Shown in pieces: positions 35,346-47,272 of a DNA stretch of 64,000 nucleotides; position 1 is the stretch's first letter, and every line of letters starts with the position of its first letter. Source of the DNA: Ziziphus jujuba (Eukaryota > Streptophyta > Magnoliopsida > Rosales > Rhamnaceae); assembly GCF_031755915.1 (NCBI RefSeq), contig NC_083382.1:1984001-2048000 (forward strand). The letters are read 5' to 3'. The notes beneath the pieces are model-generated. The model was given only the letters and a program-made list of their open reading frames with translations. It ran no database searches and was not told where the DNA came from. A program made the position numbers and the translations under genes.

Positions 35346-36238
35346 TCATGCAATCGTGAACACAAATGAAATAGAGACAGTCAATTACTCAAATTATATG
35401 TATAGATAAAAACAGGTATTTTTTTTTTATTTATTTTTGACCCACTTCTTTTTAGTAATGGAAAGAGAAATGAAAGGAAGATGTTACAATAGAGATTGTA
35501 AAAAAATGCCGTTTAGAGCCTAGTATTCAACCGAGCTATATATATTGTATAGGACACAACAAACATAGAAAATATCAGCAAAGCAAATTTTCCTATTGAC
35601 AAATTTTTTTTTTTCAATTGCTATATAAATCACAAGAAGCAACCTTGCATAAACATGAAAAATAAGCACTAGTTAAAGAAATAAAAAGAAAAAGAATGAG
35701 CAAATTAACAAAGAATGTAGTTCTTTGCCAAAGTATGTAATGCTAATCTTAGTTGTCCTCTGAATTTAATGACTAACAATTTAGGATGGTCAACTTACTA
35801 AGCCATAATATTTAAACAACTAAAGTGGATTCTTAAGGCCCTATTTGGTTTGAGACAAATTAATTGGAAAAAGTTGAGACGAAAGTGGTTTCATCAAAAT
35901 ATATAGATGTTTCTTTATACATGTTATCGGGAATTAGTTTGACATATTTATTTAAATGGCAGTCTTACCCTCCTTTTAAACATTTCCAACTATTAACAAA
36001 GACTAGAGGAAATAATAATTCTGTGGAAACTATTTCTTAATAAATGGATTTCTTAAAACTTTATCATGTTCAAGTACTTGAGTTAGATAAAAGATAATGA
36101 TATACAACTAAACGAATTGGGTTTTTAGTGTCAAAATAAAATCAAAATAATAATAAAAAAATACCATAATTATAACATAAAAAGAAAGAAATATGGAGAT
36201 AAAGAAGATCACCACATGGAGCTAAAGAAGATCATTAC
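35346..36238. other. Host DNA, sister of 6046-6625 plus 13542-13856
   Basis: It has no gene. It contains the undisturbed target (GGAATTAGTTTGACATAT at 35933) where the TRIM chain entered in the other copy. Confidence 0.75.
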
Positions 36239-36345
36239 CGTGATGGGCATTGGTACTGCAGGAGTTGTGCCTCCATGTATAGATGTGATCTCCAGGCTTC
36301 AGCTGCTTTTTATGTATCTTGTTTGAAAACAATCTCTGAATATTG
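36239..36345 (-). pseudogene. Exon 1 of an LRAT-domain gene, probably of L6
   Basis: Open segment SNKIHKKQLKPGDHIYTW, then a short linker and NAHHG, followed by a donor (G then GTAATG). Its next exon-2 copy on the minus strand is L6, beyond the LTR insertions. No ATG precedes the conserved block in frame. The same arrangement recurs at 53541 (with L9) and 13857 (partner outside the window), which supports pairing it with an L6-type exon 2. Confidence 0.55.
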
Positions 36346-36526
36346 AACGTTTAATGCTTTAATAAGTAAATATATTTCATAAATAAAAAAGAGAGTAAAT
36401 TCATCATATATTGTTCTTCTATTATGTGTTTTATTTTGAAGAAATGTATATTTGTTCCCTTTTGTTGGTAGTCCACTTCCATATTTTACCATAAACAATA
36501 CTTATATGAAAAAAAAAAAAAAAAAC

Positions 36527-36735
36527 CTTATAGTAAGGCCTTATTTGACATTGTTTTTGCTTTTTCCAAAAGTGCTTGCTACAAATTTATTTTCTATTGG
36601 CTTTTGTTAAAAGCTCATGGAAGCTTTGGAAGCCTCAAATATTTTTGAAAAATTGTTTAAACATTTTTATAAGTAATTTTTGAGCTTTAAAAAGCCAGAA
36701 GTAGCTTCTCAAAAGTTATAACAAACAAGACTTAA
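36527..36735. mobile_element. Possible hAT-like MITE, sister copy
   Basis: Counterpart of 14157-14362, with similar degenerate inverted ends. It predates the segmental duplication. Confidence 0.35.
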
Positions 36736-36773
36736 GTATCACTAAATTTATTTACCAAATATTTATTTTATTT

Positions 36774-38135
36774 TTATAATAATAATAATAATAATGCTGA
36801 AAATATTACTCCTTGTAATATTGCTGAGTAGAAAAATATGATCCATGCTAGAATCCAGACTGCTCGAGGAGTCTCAGACCGCAGTTGAAGAGGCTGAGAC
36901 CACATTAGTACACTTGATAGCAACTGAGTATTGAAATGAGCCATCAGTAGTACTATGAACAGGTCAACTAAGGATTGAAAGGGTCTGAAGCCAAAAGCAG
37001 CAGAAGACAATTTCTCATCAACATCAGGCAAGTTCTTTACTCTATCCACTTTAATAACATTAGGACGGGCTCCGATATCAGAGCCAAATCTATAAATACA
37101 GTATAAGCCAAAACATGTAGCTGCCACACCAGTGAACGTAGCAGCTGTGAGTTGCTGCAGAGAAAGAAAGAATGTGACAGTAACAGCCAAGAAAAATACT
37201 GCAGTTTGCCAGCTTCTGCTAAAATTTATGTTATCTATAACTACCAAGCCTGTTTTGCAATACATTGCAAAGTCTTTACCATTGTTTATGAAACGATAGT
37301 GGCTACTGGAGTCATTGCTAGTAAGGAAACTAAGTGCACGGTCCAGCACAACGTCAGGCTGGTCAGCAAGGGCAAGAGTTGTACCTCCTCCGAGTTTGGT
37401 GAGGATGAGAGCTGGATTAACATCATATTCAAAGAGATAGAGATGATCTGCACCAGAACGGAAACAATCTATGCAGCAACAGACCACACCATGAACACTT
37501 GATTGATCACGGTCTCTGCATTTTGGACATGTACAATGATGACCGTCTGACCTTGCTCCTGGTCGACCTTGAGTGAAGTGGATCACGTTTTCAGCATCCA
37601 AATATATTCCTGAAGTCATATATATCAGGAAAATTATTAAGTAAATTTCATGGTGGCGAAAAACTCAGATTCTTATTTGTAAGTGTTGAAATACCAGTTA
37701 TCCCAAAAGCTTAAGCTTATGGACTCCCTCAAATGTAAGCCTGTCTTTTTTGGGCTTTTCTCTGGATCTTTATATTTATGTTTTTTTATTTTGGATAGAG
37801 TTGTTGATTTTTGGACTCAGTACTTCTTGGATCTTTAGCTCTGATACTATGTTGAAATATCACTGATTCCATATGCTTAAGTTTATGGAAGATGGGCTTT
37901 CATTTGATTTATATTTTTCTCTAACAGTAAGGAAGAAAAAAAAAAATAAAAAAGTCTGTGAAGCACAAAAGTACTGTCAGGCATGAATTCAAAAGAAATG
38001 GAGAAGAAGAGGAAGGTTACCATGTTCTTTTGTATTGGCTCGTGTCCATGTGTAGATGTGATCTCCAGGCTGCAGGTTTTCCTTCCTGGTTTCCTTGAGA
38101 AGCACCTTACAGATCATGTTCTGCAGTTCACTCAT
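36774..38135 (-). CDS. L7: LRAT-domain membrane protein, catalytic Cys replaced by Gly
   Basis: Two exons: 38021-38135 (ATG at 38133-38135, start MSELQNMICKVLL) and 36774-37609, with a phase-1 GT-AG intron of 411 bp. The predicted protein is 316 aa. Exon 1 holds QPGDHIYTWTRANTKEHG with the first His; exon 2 opens IYLDAENVIHFTQGR with the second. A CPKC...CIDCF cysteine-rich block follows, then LYLFEYDVNP. The nucleophile block is FINNGKDFAMYCKTG, where Gly-Lys replaces Cys-Glu. Hydrophobic segments near residues 180-220 and at the end indicate membrane attachment. It is the best-preserved copy of its subfamily. L10 and L11 share the Gly, so the change is inherited and is not a sequencing error. 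Enzymatic function is doubtful; a binding or regulatory role is possible. Confidence 0.8.
37684..37926 (-). mobile_element. Small TRIM element in the intron of L7
   Basis: It starts TGTTGAAATACC and ends TCTCTAACA, with perfect 5-bp duplications GTAAG (37679-37683 and 37927-37931). The 77-bp repeat at 37850-37926 is the complement of the TRIM LTRs at 6626. Before it, AGCTCTGATACTA is a primer-site complement. The other LTR (from 37684) is degenerate. Removing the element and one duplication leaves a 163-bp intron, against 162 bp in the sister gene L11, which lacks it. Confidence 0.85.
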
Positions 38136-40073
38136 CTTACAACTGGGATATGTTACTCTCTGTTCTTCAAACTTGTGTTTTAGGAAATGGGAAATTGAAT
38201 TCGACCACACCATGCCAGCGATGCAATGCCAATATTGAATACCCTGACAACGCAGGGATTGGACTGTAATGCAGAAAGGATTGGATTGGCTGACAGAAGG
38301 GTAAGTCCATATTTCTATATTCTTAAACAAATAATTATGACAGCAAATAATAAGGGAAAAGATGCTACCTAATATTCTATGTCAGCAAGTCAGTGTCACT
38401 TATCTCCATAAAGTTAGTCAACAAGGACAGCATATGTATATCAATGCTATTGCTACGAGTTTTCTAGTCCTCAAAATTATGAGTGTACATGTTTATTTAA
38501 TTTTCTTTGAATAACCAACAATCATCTTACAGTGGGATATGTTACTCTCTCTCTCTCTCGCTCTCTCTCTGTTCTTCAAAATTTTGTTTTAGGAAATGGG
38601 AAATTGAATTCAACACCCCTAGAGATGCGGTTTGGATTGTAATGGAGAAAGGATTTTTTTTTTTTTTTTTCTTTTTGGTAAATGTAATGGAGAAAGGATT
38701 GGCTGACAGAGGGGCAAGTCCCTATTATTAAACAAATAGTTATGGCATGGCATCAAACAATAAGGGAAAAGATGCTATCCTAGTACCTATTATTTTACGT
38801 TTGTCAGTCTGTTAGCGTCCCTTATCTCCATGAAATTAGTCAACAACAGCAGCGCATCACTGATAGGAATTTTTCTACTCCTCAAACTTAATGAGTGTCT
38901 GCATATTTATTTTACTGTGTATAACCAAATAACAGAACCGACAGAGAAAGAGCAGGCCTAATGTTCATCCAAAAACTGGGCTATAAAAATAACAATGCTT
39001 CCAAAACATCTGTCATATACTAATTATACTATTATACTGAGTATACCTAAATGAGTATATACACTAATTAATATTAATAAAGGATATATAATGTATAGTT
39101 ACTAAGATATAATAAAAGAAGTATAATATGAGTCTATAATATAAAAGTCTATAGACTAATATATATATATATTTTAATATATTTAATAAATATTAAAAAA
39201 AGAAAAAGAAAACCTATCTTGTTTCATTGTGTTGCCTGTTGTCGTTTCCTGCAAAATTGGAATCCAAGACAGCAAAGCACTTATAGTAATCGGCAGAGCA
39301 AAAAACACACAAAGAAAAACTGACAAAAGCTACCATGTAGTTTTAATTTTTTTATTTATTTTTTAATATTTATCCTTGTGTTTTGATATTTTTCAGATAC
39401 TTCTCTTTAAGTTTTCCTTTCCTTTCAAATTATTATTTTATAATATATAATATATAATTTAATAAAAAATTAACAAGTGGAAAGACAAGAATGCCTTTTT
39501 AATTCAAAGACACCATTTCCTACATGAAACACAAATAAAATAGTGGAAACTCATTGCCAAAATATCACCATTGCCCAAAGAGCATAGCGTATTTAGTATT
39601 TATCAAAACATTTTATATCCATGGCAAACCAATCTCTTCGACTTCTTCGTTCTTCTTTAGATTAAAAAGGTTGTGGAAGACAACCCATTGATGCAGACTT
39701 TAAGCTTTGATTGTTGGTTTTTATCTTTTTTAAACCCACGGTCACATGTATATATATATATATATATATACACGTTTAGCAAGGAGGCAAGAACAAAAAG
39801 TTTAAAACAAAGAAAGCCATATATAAGAACATTAATAGAAAACAATAAAATTTATATTTGTTACATCAACACACCTGATTTTTCTTATTTACCGGATAAA
39901 AGATTTACAAATTTTCAAAGTGCTAAAAACAAGAGTAACTATTGGATTCGTTGAGTGAGTTATATGGAACCTTCAATTAATTGAGAGAAAGAAAGTGGCA
40001 GAAAAATGTTTGGGTTGGAGTTCTTATAATTGCGTTCAGTTCAAGTCTTTGTTTATTGCATGAGGGTTGCCTT
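38136..40073. other. Intergenic upstream of L7, duplicated
   Basis: No gene is supported. Two related blocks of about 180 bp (38160-38400 and 38575-38800) repeat the GAAATGGGAAATTGAATTC motif and mirror 55680-55880 and 56085-56290. A TA microsatellite lies at about 39750-39770. It ends at the target site of C2. Confidence 0.7.
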
Positions 40074-40581
40074 TGTTGAATTAAATTAATATTTGTGGAC
40101 TTGGCATAATCAATTACTCACTTACAGGGCCTATTTATGCCATTAATGGGACTGGCTTATTTTATTATTTTGTAGTAGGGCCCTTGGTCACACACTCTCT
40201 ATAAGACTCTAGTTGGCCCATTGGACTGGAGGACCAACTCTCTTTATAAGCCCAATGACTTATCCATATTTTTTCTAGTATAATTATATTATCAAATTAT
40301 TATTATTTTATGTGTGTCAAAATTAATGGATAAGTCTGACTTGCAGAGACTATTTAAAGGTCTAGGGCAAGCAAACAAACATATGCCATACGGTATTTTG
40401 ATATTAGGGTTTTCAGAGATCTGAGAGTGGTTTGAGAGTAGTGTGTCCATAGGCACTACTTTACGTTGTTTCTATTTTGCAGGATTAAAGATCTAATTTA
40501 TCAATGACTGCGTTTGGAGGTTAGTAATTTATGATCTATGAAATTTATTATGTATATTTAGATCCATAAAAAATTCTAACA
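40074..40581 (+). repeat. 5' LTR of C2
   Basis: TGTTGAATTAAATT to TTCTAACA, 508 bp. A TATTTAAAGG-type TATA box stands at about 40353-40360 and plausibly sets the RNA start. Confidence 0.95.
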
Positions 40582-40582
40582 A

Positions 40583-40596
40583 TTGGTATCAGAGCA
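40583..40596 (+). other. Primer binding site of C2
   Basis: TTGGTATCAGAGCA one base after the LTR, matching initiator tRNA-Met. Confidence 0.9.
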
Positions 40597-41986
40597 CATG
40601 GTTAATATGCATAGTAAATTTCTTTGTAGTTTATTGCAGCTAGCATGTGAATATTGATCTGTGTTTTTTTTGCCATTATTATCAGTGTTCTAATATATAT
40701 ATATATACTCATGGTCGTTTTTGTTTGTTCTTAAAATAAAATAAAATAAAATAAAATTTTTTTTTTTTTTTTGTAAATATCGGGCTTGTTCAAAAAAAAA
40801 AAAAAAAAAAAAAAACTGGGTTTTCGGCCATGAATTTCACATACTGATTTTTTGGGTTTTGGACCAAATTAATTTGGGGAAAGAGTTTCCCAAGAATACA
40901 CGAAACAAACAGCACCGATTTTGCCTAAACTTTGCTCGAATTTCTTGTGTTTCCATGGGTTTTTTGTTTGTGTTTTGGCTGAAAATAAACCTAGATTGGA
41001 TGTTTATTTTGAGTTGATTTTGAATCAAATTTGTTTGTGGGAAACGTTGCCCGAGGGAAGACGAAACTAACGCCGCCAGAATCGTCGGAAAAGGTGGCCG
41101 GAACGGTGCGTTTTGGCCGGGTAAGCATCGCGGGTCGCGTGACCCGTTTGGACTGGAACCGGGTCACCCGTGACCCGGTTGGCTGAAGAAGAAGAGATAA
41201 ACGACGTGTCGTTCTGGGTGGTTGCTGACGTCATCTGCTGACGTCAGCACGACACGTCGTTTGCTGACGTCAGCAGATGACGTCAGCAGGCCAAAAAAAA
41301 AAAAAAAAAAAACTTATTTATTTTTTATTGATTTATTTTTGTTTATTTATTAATTAATTTAGTGATTCAATTGTTCAATTTATTTATTTATTGTTTGTTT
41401 ATTTGTTTAATTATCACATTCCAATTTTATTAAATTAAATTAAATATTTGTGATTGGAAAATTGGATTGTGTGAGCTTACCCAAAGAGGCTTTGTGCCTA
41501 GTTGGTATAGTAGTGTGGGATTTTAGGTACTCACCTGTCGTGAGACTTATTTTATCTGCATTATGTGTACCAATGTAATGTATATTGGCATAGTGGATGG
41601 GATGTTTTATATTTGCTTATTTCATGAAATTGCCAATATATTATTTTCTCCCATTTATTAACCAGGGTCTATGCGGGTAATTAAGCTACCCTGTCGGTAG
41701 TTTTAGTTGCTTTGTATGACGCCTGGAATGGCAGTGGAAGTTAATTAAATGCCATGTATTGCAGGTTCTGAGTTGCCCTGTCGGTGATTCAGTTCAATGC
41801 ATTTGATTGTGGTTATTTGGTTGACTGTCCCTGGCCCGCGTAAGGGTATCTTTAGTGCTACAAAGACCCTAAGCGATATTTGTGTTTGTTTTGTGTTGAG
41901 GGGCTGGAAAATAGTAATTGAATTGTCTTAAATTTTTAAATGTCTTGTTGTTTACTATTTTTACAGCTAGTAGCACCACAAATCTT
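40597..41986 (+). promoter_or_regulatory. Long leader of C2
   Basis: About 1.4 kb without a supported coding frame. It contains A- and T-rich simple tracts (40736-40820, 41293-41315), a GC-rich part with CCGG and GTGACCCG repeats (41080-41200) and a strong inverted repeat at 41223-41288. A good splice acceptor (TTTACTATTTTTACAG, ending 41966) stands just before gag. A donor-like GGGTAAGC is at 41120. Splicing is inference. Confidence 0.6.
41223..41288 (+). repeat. Perfect 27-bp inverted repeat built from four TGACGTCA palindromes
   Basis: The arms 41223-41249 and 41262-41288 are exact reverse complements around the 12-base spacer CGACACGTCGTT. TGACGTCA occurs at 41226, 41239, 41265 and 41278. 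ACGACGTGTCGT at 41201-41212 is also the complement of ACGACACGTCGT at 41249-41260. As RNA this would be a stable hairpin; as DNA, a cluster of bZIP (TGA/CREB-type) sites. Confidence 0.92.
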
Positions 41987-44900
41987 ATGCCTATGACTGC
42001 CATGATGAAATTGGATGGGACAAATTATCAGAAATGGAAGAAAACCTTAGTTATGAATTTGACCTTCATGAAATTGGATTTGGCTTTGGAGATAGATCCA
42101 CCAGAGATTCCGACTGATGAAAGTACTGTAGCAGCTAAGAAACTTTATGAGGATTGGAAGCACTCTAATAAGTGCTGTATGATGATGATGGAGAATTACA
42201 TGGATGAGGCCATATATGCTAGTATTCCTAAAGTGGATACTGCAAAGGGACTTCTTGAGGAGATAGGAAAGAAGTTTATCAAGTTTGATATGAATGAGAA
42301 GCATCATTATTTGGACCTATTGAACAATACCAAGTATGATGGTATTAAAGGAGTAAGGGACCATATTATGCTACTTTCCTCCTATTATAATAAGCTGAAG
42401 GATCTTAAGATGGATATTGGAGACGAGTTCTTGACCTATTCTATAATGAGGAGTCTTCCATCACAGTTTGATAATATAAGGTCGAGTTTGAATACTAAGA
42501 AAGAAGGTTGTAGTTTGGAGGAATTGACTACTATCCTTGTCAAGGAAGAGGATGATATTAAATTAAGTAAGTCTAGGTCTGTTGCTATGGTTTCACATCA
42601 GGTAGATAAGTCCAAGAAGTTTTTCCAAAAGAAGGGACATGGATTCAAGCCAGGACAAGGTTTCAAGCCTGGGCAGGGTTTTAACCCCAATAGGAAGAAG
42701 TTTTCTGGTATGAAGCCTAAAGGACCTAGGGATGGTGGTTTTCAGATTAGAGAAAGGAAAGAGTACTTCAATGGAAGGTGTGGATACTGCAATAAAGTTG
42801 GGCACAAGAAGATAGACTGTTGGACCTTAAAGGGAAAGCAAGAGAAGAAAGGTAATATTTTAATGATTGAGACCAATATTATTGATGTGCCTATGAATTC
42901 TTGGTGGTTAGATACTGGAGCTACAATTCATGTTACTAATTCATTGCAGGGGATGATAAGCCGAAGGGGCCCAACCAATCTTGAGCAGCATGTTTATATG
43001 GGAGATAGCTCAAGAGTGAAGGTGGACATTGTGGGAACAATCAAGTTGAAGCTTTCCACTGGATATGCTTTGGAGTTGCAAGAAGTTTCTTATGTACCTT
43101 CAATAAGAAGAAACTTGTTATCTATTTCTGTTTTGGATAGTCAAGGTTATAGTTTTTTGTTTGGAAATAACAAAGTTGAATTATTTAAGGATGGTAAAGT
43201 TGTTGGTTTTGGAACTTTATGTGGCAATTTATATAAGCTTGATTTATTTAATAATGGTCTCAATTTCTCTGTTAATTCTATTGTTGCTTCCAAACGCCCA
43301 AGAGTTAATGACAATTCCTCAATGTTATGGCATAAACGTTTGGGACATATTTCTAGGCACAGAATGGAAAGGTTAGTGAAGGATGAGATACTTCCTAATC
43401 TTGATTTCTCTGATCTGTTGACTTGTGTTGAATGTGTGAAAGGGAAGTTAACTGCCAAGGTAAGAAAGGATAAGTTAGCTAGGTGTGGAGATGTTTTGGA
43501 GTTAATCCACACTGACATATGTGGACCTTTTACACCAATTGCTTTGGGTGGTTATAGATATTTTATTACCTTCATTGACGATTACTCTCGTTATGGACAT
43601 GTTGAGCTTATTCGTGAGAAGTCAGATTCTTTAGTTGCCTTTAAAGAGTTTAAGGTAAAGATGGAGCTTCAAAAGAATAAGAAAATAAAAGCTGTAAGGT
43701 CTGATAGAGGTGGTGAGTTTTATGGTAGGTATGATGAAACTGGAAGGAACCCAGGGCCTTTCGCTATTTATTTGCGTGAGTGTGGCATAGATGCGCAATA
43801 TACGATGCCTGGTACACCTCAGCAAAATGGCATAGCTGAGAGAAGGAATAGAACTTTGTTGGATATGGTGCGGTCTATGTTGGCAAATTCTAGGTTGCCA
43901 GATTATTTGTGGGGAGAGGCTTTAAGGACGGCAGCTTATATTTTGAATCAAGTTCCAAGTAAGTCCGTTCCTAAGACACCTTTTGAGTTGTGGTCAGGAA
44001 GAAAGCCTAATTTGCATCATTTTCGAATATGGGGTTGCAAAGCTGAAGTAAGGATTTATAATCCCCAAATTAAGAAGTTGGATCCTAAAACCATTAGTGG
44101 ATATTTTGTTGGCTATTGTATAGGATCTAGGGGTTCAAGATTCTTTTGTCCTTCTCACACCACCAGGATCGTGGAATCAGACAGGGCCATTTATTTTGAA
44201 GATGATTTTGTGTTTGATGATAGTAATGGTCCAAGGGAATCTCAATTTAGAGAAGAAAGTGTTTTCATTCCCAGTATAGTTGTTCCTGATAGAGATATTG
44301 TTGATCCAGTAGTTGATGAACCAGTAGTTGGTCAGAATGAAATCATTGTTGAAGAGCAAGATATTCCAGCTATTGCAGATGCTAATGTACCCTTGAGGAG
44401 GTCACAAAGGACTAGGAGATCAGCTATTCCTGATGACTATGAGGTTTACTTGCAGGAGCATGAGTTTGACATAAGTGATGATTCAGATCCAGTCACTTAT
44501 GAGGAAGCCATAAGCAGTTCAAATTCAAATTTTTGGTTGGATGCAATGGAAGATGAAATGAAATCCATGGCATCAAATGGAGTATGGGATTTGGTTGAGT
44601 TACCAGAGGGTAGCAAGCCTATTGGGTGCAAATGGGTCTTTAAGACTAAAAAGGACTCCAATGGTCAAGTGGAGAGGTATAAGGCTAGACTTGTAGCTAA
44701 AGGGTTTAGCCAGAAGGAAGGAATTGATTATACAGAGACTTTTTCTCCTGTATCCACAAAGGATTCTTTTAGAATCATTATGGCGATTGTGGCGCATTAT
44801 GACCTGGAGTTGCATCAGATGGATGTCAGAACTGCTTTTCTGAATGGTGATTTATATGAGGATGTATATATGGTTCAACCAGTTGGTTTCCAACAAACGG

Positions 44901-46054
44901 GAAATGGTAATTTGGTTTGTAAGCTTAAGAAATCTATTTATGGTCTTAAGCAAGCTTCAAGACAATGGTATCTTAAGTTTGATGAGGTTGTCATCCAAAA
45001 TGGCTTTAAGGAGAATGTTGTTGATAGATGCATATATATGAAGGTCAGTGGGAGCAGTTTTATATTTCTGGTGTTGTATGTTGATGACATACTTTTGGCT
45101 ACTAATGACACTGACCTATTAGCTGAGACAAAGCAGATGTTGTGCAACCATTTTGATATGAAAGATCTTGGTGAGGCTTCTTTTGTTTTGGGCATCAAGA
45201 TTGTTCGAGATAGGACTAATTATGTAGTGCAATTGTCTCAGAGAGCTTATATTGATAGAATTCTTAAGAGATTTGATATGCATAATTGTTATCCTGGAAG
45301 TGTACCGGTTACGAAAGGTGAAAAGTTTTCTAAGGATCAGTGCCCCAAGAATGATAGAGAAAGGATGGCAATGAAGAATGTTCGCTATTCTTCAGCAGTA
45401 GGTAGTTTGATGTATGCTCAAGTTTGTACACGGCCTGATATAGCCTTTGCTGTGGGTGTGCTTGGTAGATTTATGAGCAATCCTGGTCCTATTCATTATC
45501 AAACAGTTAAGAAGGTCTTTAGGTATCTTCAGGGTACTAAAGATCATATGTTGACATATCGTCGCACCAACTCTCTTGAAGTAGTGGGTTATAGTGATGC
45601 AGACTATAAAGGTTGTGTGGATGATAAGAAATCTACCACTGGTTATATATTTATCATGGCAGGAGGTGCTGTGTCTTGGCGGAGTGCCAAGCAGTCAGTG
45701 ACAGCATCCTCGACTATGGAGGCAGAATATGTGGCGTGTTATGAGGCTACCCGTCATGCAGTTTGGCTACGGAATTTTATCCGTGATTTAGGAGTAGTTG
45801 ACTCCATTGAGAGGCCTATTATGATGTATTGTGATAATACTGCAGCGGTGTCTTTCTCCAATAATTTAAAAGGTACTCCTGGTGCGAAGTACATTGATGT
45901 GAAATATTTTGTGGTAAAGGAGAAAGTTGAAGAGGGCCTCATTACTGTTGTTCACACGCCGACTTATAGCATGGTGGCAGATCCACTGACCAAGGCTTTA
46001 CCGGTAGGCATATTTGAGGAGCATGTGTCCCGTATGGGATTGTTAGGCAGTTGA
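41987..46054 (+). CDS. Gag-pol polyprotein of C2
   Basis: The first in-frame ATG is at 41987, giving 1355 aa; the frame is open from 41918. Domains in order: Copia gag (starts near [12 protein letters not shown]); zinc knuckle [14 protein letters not shown] at about 265; aspartic protease LDTGAT with Asp about 309; integrase zinc region WHKRLGH with His about 449 and CVEC; integrase core with [15 protein letters not shown] and [13 protein letters not shown]; reverse transcriptase with [12 protein letters not shown] and YVDD at about 1031; RNase H with YSDADYKGC (Asp about 1204) and STMEAEYVA. Integrase before reverse transcriptase defines Copia. No stop or frameshift is present and the catalytic motifs look complete. 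Confidence 0.95.
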   Translation: MPMTAMMKLDGTNYQKWKKTLVMNLTFMKLDLALEIDPPEIPTDESTVAAKKLYEDWKHSNKCCMMMMENYMDEAIYASIPKVDTAKGLLEEIGKKFIKFDMNEKHHYLDLLNNTKYDGIKGVRDHIMLLSSYYNKLKDLKMDIGDEFLTYSIMRSLPSQFDNIRSSLNTKKEGCSLEELTTILVKEEDDIKLSKSRSVAMVSHQVDKSKKFFQKKGHGFKPGQGFKPGQGFNPNRKKFSGMKPKGPRDGGFQIRERKEYFNGRCGYCNKVGHKKIDCWTLKGKQEKKGNILMIETNIIDVPMNSWWLDTGATIHVTNSLQGMISRRGPTNLEQHVYMGDSSRVKVDIVGTIKLKLSTGYALELQEVSYVPSIRRNLLSISVLDSQGYSFLFGNNKVELFKDGKVVGFGTLCGNLYKLDLFNNGLNFSVNSIVASKRPRVNDNSSMLWHKRLGHISRHRMERLVKDEILPNLDFSDLLTCVECVKGKLTAKVRKDKLARCGDVLELIHTDICGPFTPIALGGYRYFITFIDDYSRYGHVELIREKSDSLVAFKEFKVKMELQKNKKIKAVRSDRGGEFYGRYDETGRNPGPFAIYLRECGIDAQYTMPGTPQQNGIAERRNRTLLDMVRSMLANSRLPDYLWGEALRTAAYILNQVPSKSVPKTPFELWSGRKPNLHHFRIWGCKAEVRIYNPQIKKLDPKTISGYFVGYCIGSRGSRFFCPSHTTRIVESDRAIYFEDDFVFDDSNGPRESQFREESVFIPSIVVPDRDIVDPVVDEPVVGQNEIIVEEQDIPAIADANVPLRRSQRTRRSAIPDDYEVYLQEHEFDISDDSDPVTYEEAISSSNSNFWLDAMEDEMKSMASNGVWDLVELPEGSKPIGCKWVFKTKKDSNGQVERYKARLVAKGFSQKEGIDYTETFSPVSTKDSFRIIMAIVAHYDLELHQMDVRTAFLNGDLYEDVYMVQPVGFQQTGNGNLVCKLKKSIYGLKQASRQWYLKFDEVVIQNGFKENVVDRCIYMKVSGSSFIFLVLYVDDILLATNDTDLLAETKQMLCNHFDMKDLGEASFVLGIKIVRDRTNYVVQLSQRAYIDRILKRFDMHNCYPGSVPVTKGEKFSKDQCPKNDRERMAMKNVRYSSAVGSLMYAQVCTRPDIAFAVGVLGRFMSNPGPIHYQTVKKVFRYLQGTKDHMLTYRRTNSLEVVGYSDADYKGCVDDKKSTTGYIFIMAGGAVSWRSAKQSVTASSTMEAEYVACYEATRHAVWLRNFIRDLGVVDSIERPIMMYCDNTAAVSFSNNLKGTPGAKYIDVKYFVVKEKVEEGLITVVHTPTYSMVADPLTKALPVGIFEEHVSRMGLLGS

Positions 46055-46597
46055 GACTGCTGTGGGTCAGTGGGAGTTTGTTATGTTTTCTGTAGTAATA
46101 TCCATGTTGAGAATTATTTATTTCTTTGAATATTTTAATACATTGATGTATGTGGATCATTATTTATTTATGAGATGATTTATTACACATATTATTGCTC
46201 CTTATATTTACAGGCCTGTTGAGACTATTAGTCTATGTATATGTGTATGCTGATCCACAGGTGCCATGGTGAATCCCTACTACCTAGTTTGGGTATATTG
46301 TTGTATCCTGTCGATACGCAATGTGCTTGAATGAAATGGTTTTGTGTGTTGGGGGATTGCACATGGTTAGGTAAATCTCTACTACCTAGACTGAGTTTAT
46401 GGCATGCAAAGTGCTCAGTTGAAATGGTAACATGTTTTGGGAGATTTACTGAGAGAATCTCTACTGCCTAGTCTAGTATATTGTTGTGCCCTGTCGGTAT
46501 ACTATATATTTGGATGAAATGGCATTATGGTTCGGGAGATTCTATAGTAAGTGAGTTTGGATTATATGATGATGATTATGCAGTCCAAGTGGGAGAA
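46055..46597 (+). other. 3' untranslated region and polypurine tract of C2
   Basis: It contains loosely repeated segments around CTACCTAG and GAAATGG (46260-46540). AAGTGGGAGA at 46588-46597 directly precedes the 3' LTR and is the likely polypurine tract. Confidence 0.7.
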
Positions 46598-47105
46598 TGT
46601 TGAATTAAATTAATATTTGTGGACTTGGCATAATCAATTACTCACTTACAGGGCCTATTTATGCCATTAATGGGACTGGCTTATTTTATTATTTTGTAGT
46701 AGGGCCCTTGGTCACACACTCTCTATAAGACTCTAGTTGGCCCATTGGACTGGAGGACCAACTCTCTTTATAAGCCCAATGACTTATCCATATTTTTTCT
46801 AGTATAATTATATTATCAAATTATTATTATTTTATGTGTGTCAAAATTAATGGATAAGTCTGACTTGCAGAGACTATTTAAAGGTCTAGGGCAAGCAAAC
46901 AAACATATGCCATACGGTATTTTGATATTAGGGTTTTCAGAGATCTGAGAGTGGTTTGAGAGTAGTGTGTCCATAGGCACTACTTTACGTTGTTTCTATT
47001 TTGCAGGATTAAAGATCTAATTTATCAATGACTGCGTTTGGAGGTTAGTAATTTATGATCTATGAAATTTATTATGTATATTTAGATCCATAAAAAATTC
47101 TAACA
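46598..47105 (+). repeat. 3' LTR of C2
   Basis: Identical by eye to the 5' LTR; followed by the GCCTT duplication and host DNA matching 16236 onwards. Confidence 0.95.
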
Positions 47106-47272
47106 GCCTTCCCATCAGATTCTCGTCTATAGTTTTGATCGTTTGGTGACAATGTCTTAAAAACATAAGGAAATTTGTTTTGGTAAACTTTTAATTACGT
47201 GGATGTTTTTGTCTTTTACTTATTAATTTTAAATGAAATTATTTATTCTATGTTAAAAAATTATCAGCCAGA

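Larger units (their letters stand above)
40074..47105 (+). mobile_element. Copia-type LTR retrotransposon C2, structurally intact and young
   Basis: Two LTRs of exactly 508 bp (40074-40581 and 46598-47105) appear identical by eye. They are flanked by perfect duplications GCCTT (40069-40073 and 47106-47110). A primer site, a 1.4-kb leader, one uninterrupted gag-pol frame and a polypurine tract lie between. The empty target is preserved in the sister block at 16231. Everything needed for autonomous copying seems present, so it may still be active. Confidence 0.96.

Noticed and set aside
36310..36498. 62-codon minus frame next to the exon-1 block
   Set aside because: It is in a different frame from the conserved GDHIYTW segment and has no homologue in the sister blocks.
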